Below are positions 11,445-23,165 of a stretch of 64,000 nucleotides of DNA, one piece after another. This DNA comes from Physcomitrium patens (lineage: Eukaryota; Streptophyta; Bryopsida; Funariales; Funariaceae). The position numbers and the translations under genes are program-made. Under the pieces are notes generated by a model, which had not been told where the DNA came from, did no database searches, and saw only the letters and a list, made by a program, of their open reading frames with translations. Numbering within the stretch: the first letter of the stretch is position 1; each line of letters starts with the position of its first letter. The stretch spans positions 4,370,576 to 4,434,575 of the forward strand of contig NC_037253.1 in NCBI RefSeq assembly GCF_000002425.4, read 5' to 3'.

Positions 11445-12004
11445 TATCATAGACATACTCATGTAAGCCAGTAATTATATATATAAATAGGTAGAAGTAA
11501 ATAAAAGTAGATAAAAGTAAGTTAATTCTATAGTATTTGATATGGAATCTTCCTAGAAGCTTTATAGACACTGCTTTGACTTCATAGGTGTCTTTAATTG
11601 ACTTTTTGGATTAAAAACGTGGTCAACAAGTTGGCCATGTGCCACACATGTTGTTAGCTTGGTCTTCAAGCTAACTATGTGGCCCACACGTAGAAAAACT
11701 TGCCTTATAAGTCAAGGCATGTGTCCTACAAAGTCAACACATATTGGAGGTCCTATAGAACGTCGCCATGTAGCCTCTAGTTAGATAGTATATATAGAGA
11801 CAAGAGTGAAGCCTTCTTCACTCTTGGCAACTCCTTTCTTGCTTCCAATCTAGTTTCAAGAGTCTTCATGTTTTCTAGTCTTTGGCAATAGCCATTCTAG
11901 TTTTTCTTTCAATATAGATACTTATTTATTTATATTTTGTTATCTTTCTTTGAGTGAAGGCTCACTTGTCTGAATTGCTTTTCATCGAGTTCTTGTCCTT
12001 GACA
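11445..12004 (+). repeat. Element A 3' LTR
   Basis: The 560-bp partner of the 5' LTR has the same length with no net indel. It preserves the palindrome better: GACAAGAGTGAA at 11799-11810 and TTCACTCTTGGC at 11817-11828. A 17-bp stretch at 11656-11672 is the exact reverse complement of the same stretch in the 5' LTR (5831-5847), a micro-inversion. Confidence 0.93.
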
Positions 12005-12009
12005 ATTAC
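12005..12009. repeat. Target-site duplication ATTAC, right copy (element A)
   Basis: Exact copy of 5615-5619 directly after the 3' LTR. Confidence 0.9.
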
Positions 12010-14200
12010 TCATTGAAATTAATACAAAAACTTATAAATAATCTTTAACAACCAATCTTATCTTGTATATTATAGTATTGTCCATTGTATCTCTCTTTGT
12101 TTTGTATACCTACTAATAATCAATTGAAGGTTTATTAAATATAAGATAAGTTAATTTTTATGTTTGATTATTGATGAATAATTTGTACTCTTATTCCATG
12201 GCCTTTTCTAACTTTATACCATCTATAGACTTCATTGTATGACACAAAGTTAATGGATTAGTAAAAAATGCAACATTAATATGTTTTTCACTTACTTAAG
12301 TAAAGTTTTTGTTTTTTTATCATTTATCTAGAGGTTTTTTCTTTTCTTTTCTTTTCTTTTATAGAATATCTTCTTACATATGAAAAAGACTATATATAAT
12401 GCATTCTATAATCTCTTCTAAGCTTCTTTATTTTTTAAACTTATCTCTTTTTACTCAAAGATTAATACTCTTCATCATCATTATCTTTAATATTTTTATT
12501 TCTTTCATTAATTGTCATAAAAAAATTTAGAAACTTTCTTCTCTATCTTTTTTGGCTCTTTATCTTAATTCACTTTTCTATCATCCTTATTAAATTTATT
12601 TTCTTCTTTAATTTTTGTAATTGAAGATGTGGCTACAAATACATCAGTACTCTTATATGGATATAGCTACAAGTATTTGTAAGCACTCTTATATTTCAAA
12701 AACTCAACATCACAACTTTTAATGATCTTCTTGGTATCTAAACATATTAGTTTATATGCCTTGATATCTTTACAATATCTAAAAAACATACATTTTGTAT
12801 CTTTTGTATGAAATTTGGACATCATTAAATCTAGTACTTTTATATAAGCAGTATTTCCAAAAGACTTCATGTATGAAATACAAGGTATCTTTCCATTCTA
12901 TGCTACTTGAAGAATCAATAATATGAATGTACTTATAAAACATTGCATTTAGCATGATTTCTACCTAAAGTTTATGCCCAAGATTTTAAACATGAAGCAT
13001 ATTTTTTGTCATTTTTATAATAGTTTGTTTTCTTTTATCAATTCTACTTTATTGTATAATATAAAGAATTGAGGTTTGTCTTGCAATAACTTGAATATTT
13101 AAGAACTTATTAAAATACTTTGATAAATACACATGTCTATTATCCATATACAATACCTTAATCTTACATTCACATTATTTCTCGATAAATATGTTAAACT
13201 CCTTTAATCTTAACAAACATTCAATCTTGGCTTTAAAGATGAAAATCTATACCTTCTTTAAGAAATCATCAATGAATGTGAAAAAAGTTCTTTTTTCCTC
13301 CCATTGATGGCATCTTTATAGATCTATAAACATCCAAATGTACAAATTCCAATAATTTATTTTTATGTATTATAATTTTACTTAAAAATGAAGTACTTTT
13401 TTTTTAAATTAAATACCACCTTCACAAGAAAGAATCATTATATTATTGTATGATTGACCAAAATCCAAACTATTTATTATAAATTGGAGCTCTTTCATGC
13501 TTTTGGCATCCAAATGACAAAGGTATTAATGCCAAATGCCAAACTTAACTTAATCTTGTGGAAATTTAATAAATGCCATTATTTTAATTCTATTGACGTT
13601 TTTATATTTGATTAGATAGATATTGTTATTTCTAAAGTCCTTGATAAAATTTTCTTTATCGAATGTCTTTACAAAATATCCATTCATATTAAATTGAATC
13701 TTATAACTATATAAAATAAATTTTATAATAAAAAAATAAGTTTTTTTTATCTCAAATACATTGAAGACTTCTTTCAATCTTATTCTCTTGATTTGATTCT
13801 TTACAACAATCTTTACCATAATATAACTAATTCCAATAGCTTGCACCATGTCATTATTTTTCAACTACATTCTTGTTGTTTAAATCTCTTTATGAGTGTC
13901 AATTGAATACTTTTATGAAATTATGTAATTGGTTGCATCAAAGTCAACAATCTACTTAGATATAGTAGTTGTAGAAGTGCCTTCATTTATCATGAATGCA
14001 TAATCATTTCATCCAAATTTATCATATGAATCTTTAGTATTTTTTATCTCATTTTTTTACTTTATAGTAATTTTATGTAAAATAATATTATTTTTTTGTA
14101 AATAAAGTAAGTTCTTATATAGCTTCTTATATTATTATATTGATTAGACTATTTTTTTCTTATCTTGAAAAAAGAGCCACATCTTTACTTTGATATTATT
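12010..14200 (-). pseudogene. Copia element 1, protease to reverse transcriptase start (decayed)
   Basis: On the minus strand the order of motifs is that of Ty1/copia. A protease/pre-integrase region lies at 13550-13864 (frame ending NNIYLIKYKNVNRIKIMAF). The integrase C-terminal block at 12667-12870 reads TKDTKCMFFRYCKDIKAYKL and SCDVEF, matching KLDPKxxxCIFLGY...KGYRL...SRDVVF. The start of reverse transcriptase lies at 12010-12120 (TIIYKIRLVVKDYL, equal to YKARLVAKGY). The reading continues at 5614 on the other side of element A. Many stops and indels are present; no LTR was found for this element. Confidence 0.75.
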
Positions 14201-14331
14201 ATTTTTTATTTTTAGTTGCTTCATGGATAAGTCTTGTCATAACATAGTCTAATATAATTTTTTTCATCTTGATAGACTCTAATATTATAATTAAGTAATT
14301 ATAAGACTTAAAAAGGTTCATGAATAATATC

Positions 14332-14881
14332 TATTATGAACATATACATTTATTTCAATAGTTACTTATATGATTAGGTAGAAGTAGGTAAATATAGATT
14401 AATTTCATAATTTTTTCTAGAGAAGCTTTCTAGAAGTTTCATGGATACAATTTTGATTTTAGATATGTTTTTACGTTAGAAACTTGGCCAACAAGTTAAC
14501 CACATGTTGATAGCTTGTGGAATAAATTAACTCTATCTAATAGCTTGTGAAACAAGCTTATTATGTAGCGCATACATAAATAACTTACCTAGCAAGTTAA
14601 GACATGTGGCTAGCAAAGCCATTACATATTGGAGGTCCTACAGAATATCGCTACATAGCATCTAGTTAGAAAGTATATATGGAGGCAAGAGTGAAGCCTT
14701 CTTCATTCCTGTCAATGTCTTTCTAGTCCTTAGTCTTGTTTCAAGACTTTCTAGTCTTTTTGTTTTTGGCAATAGCTATTCAAGTTTAATATTATATCAA
14801 CTTTGAGTGGCTTTCTAGTACTTTTCAGTGATATAAGAGTGTGTTGAGGATTTTCTTTCTTTGAGATTCATGTCCTTGATA
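14332..14881 (+). repeat. Element C 5' LTR
   Basis: The LTR begins TATTATGAACATATAC and ends CCTTGATA, 550 bp. It has the TATATATGG box and GGCAAGAGTGAAG/CTTCATTCCTGTC palindrome region near 14675-14715. U3 is clearly divergent from A and B; U5 resembles B. Confidence 0.85.
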
Positions 14882-14896
14882 GTTTAACAAGAGTCC
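14882..14896 (+). promoter_or_regulatory. Element C putative self-priming site
   Basis: GTTTAACAAGAGTCC lies directly after the LTR, identical to the 15 nt after the LTR of element E on the minus strand (608-622). The core complements ACTCTTGTCAA of the family's predicted transcript start with one mismatch. Confidence 0.5.
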
Positions 14897-15119
14897 TAAC
14901 ATATTATTTCTGTCTTATTTTAAAAGTGAGTGGATTACTCCACTTCTATTGTTATATTTTAAATATTGTGGACTACCTAACTTTAAATAAAAAAATCTTA
15001 TTTTTTAATACTGATCTTTTCCTTAAAAAGAGTAGATTATCCCTCTTTATAGAAGTTTTTATTAGAAGTTGTAGATTATTTTCTTCTAATTTACATTTTT
15101 AAATTTATTTGAATGGTCT

Positions 15120-15915
15120 ATGGAAGGAAAAATTATAGATGCTATCCTCAGCGAAAGTGAAAATAGATTTATATCTATTATAGATCTTTATGAGCTTGGT
15201 AATATTTTAAGAATAGAAATCTCACATATTTTCAACGTGAATCATGGAGGTACTATGCCTATACCTATGGAAGAAGTTCAAGGTCTGTAATAAGAAGTTG
15301 TGTAATTGAAAGAAGCAAATAGATGAACCTCGCAATCAAATCTAGGAAGTTTTGCTTCTATAAGTATGACAAGGACAAGGATTAGTATGCCTAAGAAGTT
15401 TGATGGAACAAGATCAAAATTTCAAAGATTTTTGCAATAAATCAAGCTCTATTTAAGGTTGCATCCTTTCCAATATTCCAATGGATTTACTCAAGTTGGA
15501 TTCATAGGTGCACTTCTATCAAAAAGTACTCTCTTTTGGTTTGCATCTTTAATAAAAAAAAAATTACAAATCTTCTATGATTTGAATTTATTCCTAGAAG
15601 TATTTATGGCCACATTTAAAAAAAGTGATCGAAAAATAGTAGCAAAGACCATGCACTTATCTTTATAATAAGGATCACGATCAACCACCATATATGTTGC
15701 TAAATTCCAAAATCTTACTTATAATGTGGGCTGGAATGAAAAAGCCCTTATCAATCAATTTTGATATGGGTTGAAGGATAATATCAAAGACTTATTATTG
15801 ACAATCCCAAAGACAAAATCTTTAGAACAATTTATTGCTCAAGCCATTGCATGTAACAATTAATTATTTAAAAAACGTCAAGAAAAAAGATATGGCTGAA
15901 GAAGAACAAATCAAA
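15120..15915 (+). pseudogene. Element C gag pseudogene
   Basis: A frame beginning at the ATG near 15121 encodes a gag closely similar to element B: PKKFDGTRSKFQ, YLRLHPFQYSNGFTQVGF and WNEKALINQF. Several stops interrupt it. The longest uninterrupted part is at 15459-15668. The zinc-knuckle region near 16037 is reduced to CLYC followed by stops. Confidence 0.75.
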
Positions 15916-16059
15916 TAATGACAATAGGTCTTAAGTTTTTAGAAACTTATTTATCAAAGCCGGAACCAATGCAAATTGATACTATATAATTTAAATCCTT
16001 AACAAAGTAAGAAAAGAGTCAATAATATCAAGAAGGCATATGCTTATATTGTTGATAAG

Positions 16060-18975
16060 CTAAAATCACAAAATCTTAACCTCGTTGGATTCACGAGCCT
16101 CAGCTTGTTTTATAGATGAAGAATTTGTCAAAAAACAAGATATATCCATAGTTAAAAAAATCAAACTTGTGCATGTAGATGTAATAGATGGATGTTCATT
16201 GACTTTTGTAAATATTTCATATAAAATATTCCTATAAAAGTAGCAATTAGTGATCATAATAGTTTAGTAATATTTAATGTGATTAAATCTCTTTCTAATC
16301 CAATCATTTTAGGATTATTGTAGCTAAAAAGATATAACCCTCACATAGACTGGATTTCTCTCAATCTTAATTTCTTCTATAGTTTAGTCCAAGGTCCTAT
16401 TAAGTAAGTAGAAATCCATAAGTCTAGTACATCCTAACCATTATTGATAGGTACAAAAGCTTTCATGCATGCCGCAAATAAAGGGCCATCTTTTGCTATA
16501 TATGCCATATCCATTGTTGATGGTGAGAAGATATCAAGTGATACTCCTATCCAATATGAAGATTTTTAAGACATTTTTGAAAAAAAATATATATATATAA
16601 ATATATAATATCATGTCTTTTGGACTTGAAGATTTTCAAACTAAGTATAGACATTTTGAATATAATGTCATACCTTTTGGACTCACAAATGCACCAAGTA
16701 CTTTCTAACATCTAATGAATGATGTCTTTTGTGAGTTTCTTGATGATTTTGTTATCTGTTATTTAGACGAAATTTTAATCTATTCTAAAAATATAAAAGA
16801 ATATGAAGTTCATGCTTGTCATGTATTAAAAAAACTAAGAGATGCAGGATTATATGCGAAGATGAAAAAGTATATATTCTATACTACTTACGTTAATTTT
16901 TTGAGATACACTATTTTCAATAAAGGCCTTATGATGGATCCAAAGAAGGTCCAAACTATCATAGATTAGAAGATTTCAAGAATAATAAGAGATGTGCAAT
17001 ATTTTTTAGGCTTTGCCAATCATTATTGAATCTTTATCAAGAATTTTTTTCAAATTGCAGCTCCATTTACACATTTGACTTATAAAGACAAATTTGAGTG
17101 GAATATAGAAGCTGAAGTATTATTTGTTGCTTTGAAGAAAGAATTTACTTTTGCATCAACTTTATATCACATCAACTTTTTTAAGGCATTCTTTATGGAA
17201 ACAAATAAATCAGACTTTGCCTTGAGTATAGTAATGTCATAAATAGAAACATATAAATCAGACTTTGTCTTAGGTACAGTAATGTCATAAATAGAAATAG
17301 ATAAATCAGACTTTACTTTGGATATAATAATATCATAAATAGAAAAAAATAACAAATTTCATCCAATAGCTTTTCATTCCAGGAAATTTTCAACAGCCAA
17401 GATTAACTATAAAATCCATGACAAAGAACTTCTTGTAATTTTGGATTTATTTCAAGAATGGTGTCATTAACTAGAAGGCACTTCAAGTCCAATCACAATA
17501 TATACAGATCAAAAGAACATTAAATATTTCATATCAACACGTGTTTAGAATCACTACTAAGCTTGTTGGACCATGTCATTATTAAGATTTGATTTTAAGA
17601 TTACATATTGACGTAGAAAACAACAAGGTTTATCAAATGTTCTTTCTAGACATTCTTATCTTATACCAAAAGAAGGAAACATATCTTTTGATCAATAAAG
17701 AACAATCCTCTTGAAGCTAGAGTATTTTCATTTTTGAGTAATAAAATCAACATTGACTATTGATTCAACCTTTATTAAACAAATTCAATCAAGTATGTCC
17801 TTTGATCTTCTTATTCACGATATCAAGAAACTTTCTTTTAAGTCTAAAGATGTTTCAAAGTTCAAGTTCAAGAACAACCTACTCTATTTTGAAAGACACC
17901 TATATGTTCCAAAAGGAGAAGGACGTTTATGTATACGTCAAGCATGTTATGACTTTCCAACAGCAAGACATTTTGGATACAACAAGACTTTAGAGCTTAT
18001 ATCCAGAGATTTTTGGTGGCCACAAATGTAGAAGGCAGTAAAAGACTTTGTTCAGTCATGTGACATTTGTTCAAGATCAAAAACTCCTCATCATCAATCC
18101 TATGGACTTTTTCAACCATTGTTTATACCCGAATAACTATCGACTTCTATTTCTATGGATTTTATTATAGATCTTCCAAGTTCAAGTTCATATGACTTTA
18201 TACTTGTAATCATAGATTGCTTCACTAAAATTGCACATTTTGTACTATGTACAAAATTTATTTCAAGTGAAGAGACAACTAAGTTTTTTATTAACAATAT
18301 CTATTATTATCATGGATTGCCAAAGGATATTATATTAGATAAAGAGACTCAATTTATATCAAGATTTTAAAGAATCCTATTTAAGATTTTAAAAATAGAT
18401 ATAAAGCTTTCTTTGGCTTTTTATCCTCAAATTGATAGGCAAATGGAATAGATGAATCAAGTTTTGCAGCAATATTTGAGGTGTACTATGAACTATCATC
18501 AAAATGATTGGACAACTCTTTTGCCATTGGTAGAGTTTACATACAATAATTTGGTACATTTTTCTATTCAAAAAACATCTTTCTTTGCCAATTATGGTTA
18601 TCATCCATGACTTGATACTTTTGACTTTTTAAAAGTTGATAATCTTAAGGCGAAAGATTTAGCAAATTTTTTGTTAGAGCTATATGCAACAATGAAGATA
18701 CAATTAAAGGAAACTCAAGAACGACAAAAGGCCTATACAGATGCCTATTAAAAGAGCATTTATAATTCAATGTGGGTGATAAGATATAGTTAATTTGTCG
18801 TAATATCAAGACTACTTGTCCTTGTGATAAGTTGGACTATTGTAGGCTAAAAACTTTTTTTTATGTGTAAATAAATCAATCCTATTGCTTATCGATTACA
18901 TCTACTAGAATATTTGAAGATTCACCTAATATTTCACGTATCACTTCTTGAGCCGTATCTAAAGTAACCAATAAA
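16060..18975 (+). pseudogene. Element C pol pseudogene
   Basis: The protease remnant reads LDSRASACF near 16079 (Gly lost from DSG). RT resumes near 16625 with [13 protein letters not shown] and has CYLDEILIYSKN near 16758, so the second catalytic Asp is Glu. RNase H contains three tandem 48-bp units at 17198-17341. Integrase runs from 17753: ACYDFPTARHFGYNKT, CDICSRSK, ISMDFIIDLPSSSSYDF, IIDCFTKIAHF. The frame is lost near 18370 and the element stops near the HVSLLEP motif before the chromodomain. Confidence 0.82.
17198..17341 (+). repeat. 48-bp in-frame tandem triplication in RNase H
   Basis: Three consecutive 48-bp units start at 17198, 17246 and 17294, each encoding a variant of ETNKSDFALSIVMS followed by a stop. 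Elements A and B have one copy (ETNTSDFAL and ETNASNFAL). The units differ at several sites, so the amplification is old. Confidence 0.85.
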
Positions 18976-20570
18976 AGCTTCATATTTTTCTTCCAATGGT
19001 AAAAATTGTCTCTTTTAAACTTCTTAATGACCTTTGAGCTCTCACTCTCATTTGAAAGCATATTTAAAAAATAGATATATCAAAAAATATCAAAAAAAAG
19101 AATAATAAAGATTTAAAAATCAACAAAAAAGTGTTGCTACCTTAGAATTCTAAAATACTCTCTTTATGTATAAATTAGTGATTTCACTTTGAAATCACAT
19201 TCAACTTCATTGTTTAGAATTATTACAAGTCTTATAAGCCATATAAATATCAATTATCAAATTTTTTATTCTTAAATCACTTCTATACTCACAAAATATA
19301 TCTTAGCACTATCAAAGCTCTTTTAAGCACCTTAAGCTTTTTTTTATATAAAAATATAAATTTAATCCACAAAAGATTTAACTAAATAAAAAAATATAAT
19401 ACTAGTATTTTAAAACATTAATTTAAGATATCAAATAAATTCTAAGATTAAAACATATTTAATAATAAAAAAATTAATATTTAGAACCAAATCTAAATAT
19501 AAAAGTTAAAAGATTTTAAATCCTTACATTTACAATAATAAAATAATATATTCTTGACAACAATAAAAACTTCATTAAACTTCAAAAGTCATAAGTAAAG
19601 ATGAATGGATCCATAATCTATTGAAAAAATATAAATTAGAAGTTCTAACACTTAATATTAGGAAGTTTGCACACAAAAAAGAAATATGGAGTAAGATGAC
19701 TCTCACTTCCAACATCCATGATTTATAAGTAGTAGTTGTTGCATTAATAGACAACTTCTATCTCTTAACTTTTATATTCATCAAAGAATATATTAAATAT
19801 ATTCTTTGGCATCTCACATACTTCAAAGATATATCTTAGTATATATTTTATGTTCATTGGATTCTTTGACATCTCACCTAATACAAAGATATTCTATAGT
19901 ATATACTTTGTATTCTTATCTAATCTTTGAATATTCTTTGGTACATCTTTTATTCTATTGACCTTATTTTTTAGCCCTTGACCTTAAGGCTTATTTATAA
20001 ATTGGTCTTTCTATATCCTAAAAGACAATCTTTTGACTACTAGAAATTTATCTAAGATAATATCTTTTAAATGATAACTTATTTAATTTTTATTTTTACT
20101 TTTTTAATTTAATAAAAGCAACCAAATAAATCTTTTTTGTTCTTGCCAATTTAAAGATGTCCAATTTATATCATCTCACCTTCTCTTTTAAGCACAATTT
20201 TTTTTGTAATCAACTATTAATATACATTATTAATGGAATATGCAAAAATTAGATTATAAATATATATTAGACTACATATCATCAATATATTCATTTTTGT
20301 TTCAAAGAAGTTTCTAATTCATTTTAAATTAATTTTGTTTTTACAATCTTTAATACTTTATCTTTTTATAAATTGAATTATTAAATTAAAAATATTATTA
20401 TGATATTATTATGTATTTTTTATGGCACTTTAAATTGATGATTTAATTAAATATATTAAAACAATTATTGAATCTAATTTTATCAATAAAGAATTTAATT
20501 TATCTTTTTTAATATTTTAATGTTTTTCAATATTTTTTAAAAATATCTACAGGCTCAAAATAAAAACGCT
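18976..20570. other. AT-rich stretch with one dispersed repeat
   Basis: No gene is visible. The segment 19915-20110 is the partner of 1190-1400. Around it several lines repeat a loose motif of the form TTCTTTGGCATCTCAC / TTCTTTGACATCTCAC (19802-19880). GC content rises abruptly after 20570. Confidence 0.5.
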
Positions 20571-23130
20571 TTCAATACCAGATGCACATGAAAATAAAAG
20601 GTGGTCCCGAAGTTACTTATGCGAGGCCCACCATCACTCCAATAAAGGCTCAAAAAAATCAAAGGATGTGAAGCTTAAGAAGAGCTAGAAAGAATGGAAA
20701 CTATCCATCCGCTCCGGAATTCGAACTCATCCATCCGAATCGAGGATGAAACCTTCCATCCAGAACTAGAAGGAAATACATCTAACACATACACAGGATG
20801 AAGATAAACATCCGTCCATCCATGTGGGGGTTGGGGGTGTGTGTAAGTGTGTGCTCTCGCAGTATCTCGGTCTTCTAAAGCTCGTCGCTTGCGCTGACGC
20901 GATGGCTGTCGCGCATCTGGACCTTCTACTTCTTCTTCACCTGGAGCAAGACAATCTCAACCGATTCGTGGATGAGCCTGCGCCATTTCATCACCACGTT
21001 CACCGTCATGGATTCAGTCACGTCCATATCTGTACAGCACCCAGTAGGAGCCCATCTCACTTCGGCGAAGAGACAATCCGCACACAGGCAGACAGCTCAA
21101 CTTACTCCGCGGTAACTCCGTCCCCAGCGTACGACTGATCATTGCAGCATGAAAGAAACCCCGCTGGCCCTACTTGAATCTCACGACGCTCCCTTCTTCT
21201 TTCACTCCTTGTCGACGTAGCCCCAGAAAACACGTTTTCAGCTGGAAGATGGCCAAAGCAACCTCTGCTTTAGTTGGCTCCTTTACTCGAGGATTTTCTT
21301 TAGGTCACTTGTGGACGTTCTTGTCTAGTTGGTCGTGGTGACGCCAGTACCGACCCAACTCACCTCAGTGCCAATTAGGAACGATTAGTCACCCGCTTCA
21401 AGCTGATGAATCCACGGGCAAAGAGGATGGGTGTTGACTGATCCAACCGCTCACCAGGCCTTGGGCCCCGCTTTTCGGTGTTGGTGTAGGGGTGCGCCTC
21501 ATCAAAACCCTGATTCGCATATATACATCTCACCAAGGTGCCACTGATTGCAAAGCGTACTCCTCCAGCTCCTTGACTCGGAGCCGGACCCTGTCCTACT
21601 TGTGTGACCAGTGGGAGAACCTCTACTTGGTACGGATGGTGGCGCAGCTGGTGTTATTGTTGGTGTGGGAGGAGAGGTTTTGAGCAATGCCATGCGTGGT
21701 GTGAGCTCGTGACCCTCTGAAGGGAACTTTGGCCTGAGAAGAGCGTGGGATTGTAGGAACATGAGTGGATCTACAGCATTTGAGATTATTCATTTGCATC
21801 CGCTACGATATGATGCAGATTCTTCACCTGTGTGATACTCTTGAGGTATAACAGACGAAGGTCTGCATCATAGCCAAGCGAACGTAAATCTGGTGCATTC
21901 AACACTAGATGCTTAATTGAGGTGCATTAATAACGTTGTTATGGTCCTGAACCCCACCTTTGATTTCCGCGGTGATTTTGGTCAGAAATGAAGAATCTAT
22001 TTTGGCTTCAATTCCTCTCTCAGCGTGTACCCGGAGAGCCATCATGCATTCAGCGTTCGCATGCATGGGTCACCTCGAGTAAAATTGTCGGTTGGATGTA
22101 ACATATCTGCTCACAACCTTCAATGAGGCAAAGTCCATCTTCACCAGTGTTTGTAGTCAATCTTTGTCTCTATACCACAATGGTCAATGTTAGAGAGTAC
22201 CCAGACGATGATGTTGAACGCTTAGCTTCCGCTAAGTTAGTTCGCTCATCACGTGCATCATTGCTGCGGAATATAGCCATGTTGAGAATATGAGAGCTGA
22301 ATTGTGATTTTCGTTGCAACCAACTCTTATCTCACTGTCAACTTTCACTTCTACACTGCAGCTTCCCACTGCTGCCAGGAATTGGAGTAAGACGAAAATT
22401 CCCACTCCGTTTCTTCTGTCTTCTGTTGTTGGTTTTAATTTAGTCGGTTATCCAGGGTAAGTAGCCCACATGATCAACTATGTAAACAACATGTAAGGAA
22501 AATGATTGCATGTCTGCAGAGTCATGACGTTGTAGGAGCCATGAGAGAATACCTGACGTTTGGTACCAGTTACCTCTCAACCTGTTTGCCGTGGGAAAGA
22601 ATCCATTGCACTAGAGGAGCAGTTGTAACTAGAGGCTGAGCCGATCAATCGGCATAGTACACTGTCTGTTGAGTTTCCTCCATTATGCGAAAGGGTCTGA
22701 AGGGCTTTGTGCCCAGCTTGTGTCCGTTGGCCGTGTGCTCAGCTGTTAATGCTAACCCCAAACGGCCGCCGTGTCCACTGCTGGTACAGTAGTGTGTATG
22801 TTGCCCTTGAATGTTTATTAGTTTTCACTTCAGCCAGATTCACGGAGGTACCTCTAAACCCACTATTTGGCAATGCCTTCTTCACTCCTATTTGCACCTT
22901 TGACATATTGTGCTCTTGACGAAGCAGGATTGTTTGCCTCTGAAGTCCTTGAAGCTCTCACTCGTAGGGAGCATTCAAGATGTACGCATCCTCAAATGTC
23001 TGTGCATTGCATTTATACCATGAATCTTGTGAACTGTTCACAGGATATCGCTGATTTAATTCTGAGTAGGGCTCATGGAATTGAGGTGCGCAACGTATTG
23101 GAGCGCATGGCACAAAAGAGAAATTTAGTT
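20571..23130 (+). other. Base-balanced island upstream of the E3 gene, no product recognised
   Basis: The composition changes sharply from AT-rich repeats to gene-like DNA. Several open frames of 60-110 codons exist on both strands (for example 20824-21138 and 22867-23205), but none has a recognisable domain and the frames overlap on opposite strands. The region may hold the promoter and non-coding leader exons of the AIP2-like gene, or a gene I cannot recognise. Confidence 0.4.
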
Positions 23131-23165
23131 GGCATAATTTGCACGTTCAAAACCTCAGCGTGGAG

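Larger units (their letters stand above)
5620..12004 (+). mobile_element. Ty3/gypsy chromovirus, element A (complete structure)
   Basis: The 6385-bp element has two 560-bp LTRs, a 5-bp target duplication ATTAC, gag, a protease-RT-RNase H-integrase pol, a C-terminal chromodomain, an extra 3' frame and a purine tract before the 3' LTR. All coding parts carry stops, nearly all explained by C-to-T or G-to-A changes. By eye the two LTRs differ at roughly 45 positions of 560 (about 92% identity), so the insertion is not recent. It lies in the reverse transcriptase of an older copia element in the opposite orientation. Domain order with integrase last and a chromodomain puts it in the chromovirus branch of Ty3/gypsy. 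Confidence 0.95.
14332..18975 (+). mobile_element. Ty3/gypsy element C (old, internally deleted, 3' truncated)
   Basis: An older member of the same chromovirus family: a 5' LTR, gag, parts of protease, RT, RNase H and integrase, ending abruptly near 18975 before the chromodomain. No 3' LTR or target duplication can be found. Between the protease (ending near 16575) and the middle of RT (resuming near 16625), about 400 bp of RT are missing and replaced by a short (TA)n stretch. Its gag is of the element B type. The decay is much greater than in A or B. Confidence 0.85.

Noticed and set aside
17198-17341. The 48-bp repeats as a CRISPR-like or regulatory array.
   Set aside because: The units are coding-derived, without spacers, and lie within RNase H of a retroelement.
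20700-20730. A tRNA gene suggested by a GTTCGAATTCC-like box on the minus strand.
   Set aside because: The box does not fit the B-box consensus fully, and no cloverleaf or A box can be paired with it.
20824-21138. 104-codon plus-strand frame as a gene.
   Set aside because: No domain, His-rich odd composition, overlaps other frames; I see no splice or homology support.
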